DNA of 64,000 nt from Actinoplanes xinjiangensis. GTDB lineage: Bacteria > Actinomycetota > Actinomycetes > Mycobacteriales > Micromonosporaceae. The stretch is from contig NZ_QGGR01000007.1 in the NCBI RefSeq assembly GCF_003148685.1, positions 372,001 through 436,000 on the forward strand, given 5' to 3'. Below the pieces are notes generated by a model that searched no databases, was not told the origin of the DNA, and was given only the letters and a program-made list of their open reading frames with translations. A program made the translations under genes and the position numbers. Positions 59,150-64,000 of this stretch are shown here, one piece after another. How positions within the stretch are numbered: position 1 is the stretch's first letter; each line of letters begins with the position of its first letter.

Positions 59150-59420
59150 CCGGCCACGGCCGGCTCGTCGGCGTGGGCCGGGAAGACCTTTCCGGTGAGC
59201 AGCTCGTGCACGGCCGGGTCGTCGTCGAGGCAACCGTCGGACAGGACGGTCAGCCGGTAGCCGAGGTCGGCGGCCTGGCGCAACGTGGACAGGACCACCC
59301 CGCTGGTCGCGATACCGGTCAGGATCAGGTGGCCGATCCGCTCGTCCGTGCCCGGCGCGACAGCAGGAAGCCCCGGATCTCGTCTCTGACACTCACCGCC
59401 CGGCCATAGGACGGCCGGTT
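59150..59420 (-). pseudogene. Frameshifted remnant of an isochorismatase-like cysteine hydrolase
   Basis: The minus strand encodes DERIGHLILTGIATSGVVLSTLRQAADLGYRLTVLSDGC, the core of cysteine hydrolases, with the usual cis-peptide and nucleophile region altered to TSGVVLS. The preceding part (VRDEIRGFLLSRRAR) continues in another frame, implying a frameshift near 59350. The N-terminal Asp and Lys of the catalytic triad are missing and the frame runs on without its own stop into the lipoprotein gene. The following bases to 59717 show nothing else. Confidence 0.7.
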
Positions 59421-59717
59421 CCGGCTCCGGGAGGAACTGGCGCTGCCGGAAGGAGGGGGGTGCCCGCCCCGGCACGGGGATCCGGGGCGGACCAGCTCAG
59501 CATCCTCCCGTCCGGCCCCGGCGGCGGTGAGGCACACGGGTGCGTTTTCCCTGGCCGAACGGGTGACAGCCGTCTCCGTGTGGGCGGTGCGGTGGTCCGT
59601 GGGCGTCAGGTGCCGGCGCGGACGACGACGGTGGACGGTGCCGGGGTGACGTCGTCGACCGGCAGGCCGAGGACGGCGCGGCCCGCGCGTGGTCGTGACC
59701 CTCCCGTGACGGCCGCG

Positions 59718-59745
59718 GCCGGCGGGTGACGGGTCACCCGCCGGC
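59718..59745. terminator. 12-bp perfect stem after the SGNH gene
   Basis: GCCGGCGGGTGA pairs exactly with TCACCCGCCGGC around a CGGG tetraloop. It begins 14 bases past the esterase stop on the minus strand and faces the decayed genes on the other side. Confidence 0.75.
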
Positions 59746-59759
59746 GGAAGGACCTTGTG

Positions 59760-60596
59760 TCAGGCCCGGTCGGTCAGGCCGCTGCCGGCGACGGCCGGCA
59801 GGTAGCCGCGGGCCTGGCCGGTCGCGGTCGGGTGCAGCACCCGGTCGTCGCGCATGCCCTCGGCGCCGACCAGCCACGGCTTGCGGCTGCACAGGCCGTG
59901 GGCGGCGAAGCCCGGCTGGACGTCGACGTAGCGGACCCGGTTGCGGTTGGCGGCCGCGGCGATCGCCGCGTTCAGGCGGCTGACCACCTGGTTGGCGCGC
60001 ACGCGCATCCGGGCGGTCACCGGCACGGCCGGGCACTGCCGGCTCTTCGCGAACGGCAGCGGATAGCCGGTGACGATCACGCGGGCGTTCGGCGCGGCGG
60101 TGGTGACGGTACGCAGCATGCGGTTCAGATCGCGCGGCAGCGCGGTGACCAGCCGGCGGTTGATCGTCAGGGTGCCGTCCTGGCAGGCGACCGCCGAGAA
60201 CCGGTTCATGCACGACTCCAGCAGCTGCTTGAGCGGGAGGTCGTTGGCGCCGGCCGTGATGGTGACCAGCCCGGTCCGCGGGCTGAGCGCGGAGGACTGG
60301 CGGATCACGTCGGCGGTGGTGGCGCCGACACACGCGGCGTTGCGCACCGCGATGCCGCCGTGTGCCTCCCGCGCCAGCAGCGCCGGGTAGGCGGCCGCGC
60401 TCCGGCCGCACGCGTCACTGGTGGGCGCGGCACCGAAACCGGCGGCGTAGGAGTCGCCGAGTGCGACGTACTGGAGCGGGGACGGCGCGACGGACACCGC
60501 CACGGCGGTCGCGGGGGCGGCCCAGGCGGTCGCGGTCAGTGCGACGGTCGCGCAGACGGCGACGACGCGATGGAAGATCGCGGTGGGATACGACAT
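59760..60596 (-). CDS. Secreted SGNH/GDSL esterase-lipase
   Basis: 278 residues. A signal peptide (about 1-30, ending AAPATAVA) is followed by the block I motif VALGDSYAAGFG with nucleophile Ser, block II Gly in VGATTADV, block III GAND (ITAGANDLPL) and block V D-x-x-H in DDRVLHPTATGQ. Cysteine pairs suggest disulfides, as in the Streptomyces secreted lipase/cholesterol-esterase-like group. The enzyme should hydrolyse esters outside the cell. ATG 60594-60596 after GGAGAA. Confidence 0.92.
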   Translation of the reverse strand: MSYPTAIFHRVVAVCATVALTATAWAAPATAVAVSVAPSPLQYVALGDSYAAGFGAAPTSDACGRSAAAYPALLAREAHGGIAVRNAACVGATTADVIRQSSALSPRTGLVTITAGANDLPLKQLLESCMNRFSAVACQDGTLTINRRLVTALPRDLNRMLRTVTTAAPNARVIVTGYPLPFAKSRQCPAVPVTARMRVRANQVVSRLNAAIAAAANRNRVRYVDVQPGFAAHGLCSRKPWLVGAEGMRDDRVLHPTATGQARGYLPAVAGSGLTDRA

Positions 60597-60723
60597 GACA
60601 GTTCTCCGTAGGAATGCGGTGTGTGCGGTGAACCGGGGAGGGTTCATAACGGACAAACGCACCGTACGGGAAAAGGTCCCCCTATTCAGGCAGGCTGTAG
60701 CCGCGGTCCCGCGCGGCGGCGTG

Positions 60724-60950
60724 TCACTGCAGGCCGCCCCGTACCGACGTGATCCGGGACGTGTTGAAACCGAGCCAGTGCATCCGCCCCACGTAGCGGG
60801 CGTGTTCGACCTTCAGGCAGCGGTCCATGACCACGGTCAGGCCGCCCGCCTCGGCGATGTCCGCCCCCTCCTGGTTGATCACCCCGAACTGGGTCCACAG
60901 CGCACCCGCGCCGACCGCCACCGCCTCGGTCGCGATCTGTGGCAGCGCAC
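60724..60950 (-). pseudogene. C-terminal remnant of a CoA-binding (YccU-like) protein
   Basis: About 75 codons: ATEAVAVGAGALWTQFGVINQEGADIAEAGGLTVVMDRCLKVEHARYVG matches the C-terminal half of the 140-residue CoA-binding domain proteins. The Rossmann N-terminus is gone; upstream sequence changes directly into the flavoprotein fragment on the other strand. Confidence 0.75.
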
Positions 60951-61651
60951 CGGCCGCCGAGTTGCGGGCGGCCGGCCGGCACGTGGTGCTCGCGGTGGGG
61001 GAGCACACCCGCATGCCGCGCCGGCACCGTGACCGTGACGTGCTGTGGTGGATGCACGAGTCCGGGCTCTGGGCGCAGCGGTACGACGAGGTCGACGATC
61101 TCGACCGGGCCCGGCGGCTGCCGTCGCCCCAGCTCGCCGGTGGTGCCGAGGTCGACCTCAACACACTGACCGCGGCCGGGGTCGAGCTGGTCGGCCGGCT
61201 GGCCGCGGTGCGTGACGGATGGGCGCTGTTCTCCGGCGGGCTGCGCAACGTGTGCTCGCTCGCCGACCTCAAGGCGAACCGGATGCTGGCCGGGTTCGAC
61301 GAGTGGGCCGGACTGACCGACCGGGTCGTGCTCGAACCGACCCGGGTACCGGACCGGCCGCGGCTGCGACTCGATCTCCACGGTGGTGAGATCGGCACGA
61401 TCGTGTGGGCGACCGGGTTCCGGCCCGACTACTCCTGGCTGGACGTTCCGGTCGTCGACGAGAAGGGCCGGTTGCGCCACGACGGCGGCGTGACCGGCGT
61501 TCCCGGGCTGTACGCCCTGGGCCTGCCGGTACTACGCCGCCGCCGGTCCACGTTCCTGCACGGCATCGAGGACGACGCCCGCTACGTCGTCGATCACCTG
61601 GTCCGGACGTTGAGCGGCACCTTCGACCAGTCGGTGTCCGAGGCAAGGTAG
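60950..61651 (+). pseudogene. Flavin monooxygenase-like protein lacking its N-terminal FAD domain
   Basis: About 233 codons homologous to the C-terminal two thirds of NAD(P)/FAD-dependent oxidoreductases: GRHVVLAVGEHTRMPRRHRDRDVLWWM, LFSGGLRNVCSLADLKANRM, GTIVWATGFRPDYSWLDVPV, GLYALGLPVLRRR. The GxGxxG FAD loop, normally about 170 residues further upstream, is absent. An in-frame ATG exists at 60827, but the sequence before 60950 is the antisense of the CoA-binding remnant. Probably inactive. The 3' end overlaps the convergent lyase gene by 58 bases. Confidence 0.75.
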
Positions 61652-63789
61652 AAACTCGGGTACGACGGCTGGTTGTAGGTGGTCTGCTGACGGGCCACCT
61701 CGACCCGGTACTGCGGGTCGTGCATCAGCGTGTACAGCTTGTGGCCGGTCACCTCGGTGCTCAGGTAGATCCGGATCGCCGAACTGTCGGCGGTCCGGAC
61801 CAGCAACTCCTCACGCCAGTCACCGAGGACGTCGGCGACCAGACCCGGGTTGCCCTTGGTGCCGTTGTTCGTCAGGGTCCCGTCGGCGGTCAGCAGCCGG
61901 CCCCGGGTCCAGTCGTCGATCGTCGGTGTGACGTCCTGCGCCCCGTTGACGATCTGCGTGGTCAGGTCGGCCGCCCACCGGATGCTCGCGTTCGTGCCGG
62001 GGATCGTGCCGGTCAGCACCTCGCCGGTGGCGCTGTGCAGGCCGAGCGCCTCGGAGCCGCCGGGCATGCTCGCCCACGACTCGATGCCCCGGGTGCCCGG
62101 CAGCACGTCACCGATCATGCCGCGGCCGGTGTCCCGCCCCGAGTACGTCCCGAACAGCACCTCGCCGGTCTTCGCGTCCCGCATCGCCATGCCGTACGGG
62201 GCCGAGGTGCCACCCTCGTGCACCGTGAAGATCTCCAGACCCGGCCGGTCCGGATCGATGTCGGTCACGTGCATGGCGTCGCCGTGACCGAGCCGCGCCC
62301 GCTCCCCGGTGGGCAGGGCGCCGAACGAGGAGTACAGCAGGTCACCGTCGTCGTCGATGGTGGCCCCGCCGTAGACGATCTCCTGCCTGCCGTCGCCGTC
62401 CACGTCGGCCGCGCTGAGGGAGTGGAAGCCCTGCGTGGTGAGCTTGCCGTACTGCGCCGACGTCCCGTCCCGCCCGTGCGGGGAGTCGTTGAACGGGTTC
62501 GTCATCGGCGTCCAGCCCGAGTCCACATACCAGTCCTCGACCAGCTTGCGGCCCGTCCACCGGTAGGAGACCAGCGTCGTGCGGGTGTAGTAGCCGCGGG
62601 CGAACACCGCCGACGGGTGCCTGCCGTCCAGGTAGGCCACCCCGGCCAGGAACCGGTCCACCCGGTTGCCCGGCTCGATCCGGGGCATCGCGTAGTCGCC
62701 CCACATCAGCCCGTCGTCGTGCCGGCCCGGCTTGTACTCGATGGTCTGCAACTCACGGCCGGTCGCACCCTCGAAGACGGTCAGGTACTCCGGGCCGTCG
62801 ACGATGAAGCCCTCGAACGCCCGCAGGTTGTTACGGGCACTGCGGGACGGCGCGTAGACGTCCATGAAGTAGTCGGTCAGCTTCTCGGCGTCGGCGCGGC
62901 TCAACGGGTACTGATACTGCGGGGTGATGCCGAACGCCTGCTCCAGCGTCGCCGGCCAGCGCCCCGCCACCACCTCCGGATGCCGGTGCCAGCCGAGGAA
63001 CATCCGCACGACGTGCTCGTGGTATCCGGCGGCGCTCAACCGGTGGTCCTCGGTCGGGGCGTGACCGGGGGTCGTGATGTACCGCTCCCGGCCGTCCCGG
63101 ATGGTCTTCGTGCCCGGGGCCGTCTTCAGCATCATCTCCGAGCGGCCGTCGCCGTCGAAGTCGTACACCAGGAACTGGGTGTAGTGCGCGCCGGCCCGGA
63201 TGTTCACGCCCAGGTCGATGCGGTGCAGCAGCCTGCCGTCGGCGCGATAGGTGTCGATGTAGACCGGGCCGGTGTACCCGACCTGGGAGACGTCCTTGGA
63301 GTTGGACGGGTCCCACTTGACGATGTATTCGTACCGCCCGTCACCGTCCACGTCGCCGACGCTCAGGTCGTTCGCCGAGTAGGTGTAGGCGGGACCGTCC
63401 GCCGGCTTCTGCAGCGGCAACTCGGTGTGGTTCGCCGCCCAGGGCGTGACCGTCCGCGATCCACTGACCCGGTAGCGGGAGGTGGCGGTGCCGTCGCGGT
63501 CCAGGAAGTTGGTGCTGTCGGTGACCGTCGCGATCCGCCGGCCGTCCCGGTAGACCCCGAAGTTCGCCCCGGTCAGGCCGGTCGCCGAGGAGCCGGTGGC
63601 CTCGTTCGCCAGCAACCGCCAGCTCAGGAAGACACCCTCGCTGGTCGCGGCCGCGACCAGGCCGCGGTCGAGGCGTTCCATCTGCGGACCGCCGCGCGGT
63701 TTCGCGGCGACGGGTGACGCGGGCAGGGCGGCGGCCAGCACGGCGACCGCGACGCACGCTTTCCACAATCTTCCGGTACGGGGACTCAT
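61594..63789 (-). CDS. Secreted PL11 rhamnogalacturonan lyase
   Basis: 731 residues. A signal peptide (about 1-28, PVAA-KP) is followed by an N-terminal beta domain (MERLDRGLVAAATSEGVFLSWRLLANEA) and an eight-bladed propeller with calcium-binding D-x-D-x-D-G motifs (DVDGDGRYEYIVKWD, DFDGDGRSEMMLKT, DVDGDGRQEIVYGG). This is the full architecture of family 11 lyases such as YesW/YesX. It cleaves the rhamnose-galacturonate backbone of pectin type I by beta-elimination, exposing arabinan side chains to the GH43 and GH62 enzymes of this window. A LacI-type palindrome lies 32 bases upstream. Confidence 0.94.
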   Translation of the reverse strand: MSPRTGRLWKACVAVAVLAAALPASPVAAKPRGGPQMERLDRGLVAAATSEGVFLSWRLLANEATGSSATGLTGANFGVYRDGRRIATVTDSTNFLDRDGTATSRYRVSGSRTVTPWAANHTELPLQKPADGPAYTYSANDLSVGDVDGDGRYEYIVKWDPSNSKDVSQVGYTGPVYIDTYRADGRLLHRIDLGVNIRAGAHYTQFLVYDFDGDGRSEMMLKTAPGTKTIRDGRERYITTPGHAPTEDHRLSAAGYHEHVVRMFLGWHRHPEVVAGRWPATLEQAFGITPQYQYPLSRADAEKLTDYFMDVYAPSRSARNNLRAFEGFIVDGPEYLTVFEGATGRELQTIEYKPGRHDDGLMWGDYAMPRIEPGNRVDRFLAGVAYLDGRHPSAVFARGYYTRTTLVSYRWTGRKLVEDWYVDSGWTPMTNPFNDSPHGRDGTSAQYGKLTTQGFHSLSAADVDGDGRQEIVYGGATIDDDGDLLYSSFGALPTGERARLGHGDAMHVTDIDPDRPGLEIFTVHEGGTSAPYGMAMRDAKTGEVLFGTYSGRDTGRGMIGDVLPGTRGIESWASMPGGSEALGLHSATGEVLTGTIPGTNASIRWAADLTTQIVNGAQDVTPTIDDWTRGRLLTADGTLTNNGTKGNPGLVADVLGDWREELLVRTADSSAIRIYLSTEVTGHKLYTLMHDPQYRVEVARQQTTYNQPSYPSFYLASDTDWSKVPLNVRTR

Positions 63790-63821
63790 GCTCTTCGTTC
63801 CTCCCGAGGGGATGTGCGGTA

Positions 63822-63835
63822 GGAAAGCGCTTTCC
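63822..63835. promoter_or_regulatory. Palindrome GGAAAGCGCTTTCC, probable LacI-family operator
   Basis: A perfect 14-bp palindrome with the central CG typical of LacI/GalR operators, just upstream of the rhamnogalacturonan lyase start. The remaining bases to the window end show no gene. Confidence 0.65.
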
Positions 63836-64000
63836 AGCGAGTCTCCAACGGTGCGCCGGGCCCGTCAACGGTTACCGGCGTGTAAATGTATGGATCGTTT
63901 CAGCTGCGCTGGGGAGTGATGACGGCCGCCCTCTGCAAGATCATCTTGGAACCGTTCAAAACTCGGGCTCGACGTCCGGACATCAGATGACTTCAATGGG

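Noticed and set aside
60827..61651. An intact oxidoreductase starting at the ATG at 60827
   Set aside because: The first 40 codons are the antisense of a recognisable CoA-binding remnant and the FAD-binding domain is missing, so a truncated gene is the better reading.

Overview
The window reads as chromosomal DNA of a high-GC actinomycete. Third codon positions are almost all G or C, GTG starts and 4-base start/stop overlaps are common, and the gene families are those of filamentous Actinobacteria (SARP and IclR regulators, MbtH, type I PKS and NRPS, secreted hydrolases with Ricin and AbfB lectin domains). The mix resembles Micromonosporaceae such as Actinoplanes, but that is a judgement from gene content, not a database match. 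No rRNA, tRNA, CRISPR array, intact insertion sequence or prophage was seen.

Layout. 1-1.3 kb: the end of a flavin monooxygenase gene and its divergent TetR regulator around a perfect palindrome. 1.5-2.7 kb: a MurG-like glycosyltransferase outside any cell-wall cluster. 2.7-9.2 kb: an IclR-controlled catabolic locus (amidohydrolase on one strand; CoA-transferase, citryl-CoA-lyase-like enzyme, LigB- and LigA-type dioxygenase parts and an MDR oxidoreductase on the other). 9.2-11.8 kb: a TPR-like protein, an AraC regulator and an NmrA-like reductase. 11.8-22.1 kb: plant-polysaccharide genes (GH43 with AbfB domain, DUF4082 beta-helix protein, Ricin-GH62) and a sigma factor fused through a membrane segment to an extracellular AbfB domain. 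A dehalogenase-like hydrolase, a SARP regulator and a monooxygenase-globin fusion lie among them. 22.4-29.3 kb: a Clp N-domain protein, a small HTH protein, a GT1 glycosyltransferase, a decayed PAS fragment and a PadR/ABC exporter operon. 29.3-35.6 kb: a large PAS sensor kinase, P450 and ferredoxin, a TetR and a P-loop kinase. 36-39.7 kb: a DUF4352-like membrane protein and a TetR/SDR pair. 39.8-51.5 kb: a compact NRPS-PKS cluster with MbtH, exporter, thioesterase and acyl-CoA-dehydrogenase-like enzyme. 51.6-64 kb: an ArsR-type regulator, GNAT, a secreted GH5, a four-gene cassette that looks type VII-secretion related, remnants of three broken genes, a secreted SGNH esterase and a rhamnogalacturonan lyase.

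Two systems stand out. First, the sigma-AbfB fusion carries an AbfB module homologous to that of the GH43 enzyme and lies directly upstream of the GH62 arabinofuranosidase, whose leader contains an ECF-type promoter (GGAAC-N16-CGTC). This suggests a one-protein circuit in which arabinan binding outside the cell controls arabinofuranosidase transcription. Second, the NRPS-PKS cluster has one A-PCP, one KS-AT-ACP and one C-A-PCP but no release domain, which points to a small aminoacyl-ketide-aminoacyl product that may cyclise.

The window is also rich in intergenic tandem arrays with unrelated units (about 17, 39, 51-57, 63 and 71 bp). They sit just downstream of genes; one is bounded by a 17-bp inverted repeat and another is built from two hairpins per unit. 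Several regulator genes appear leaderless, with a TANNNT box 6-7 bases before the start codon.
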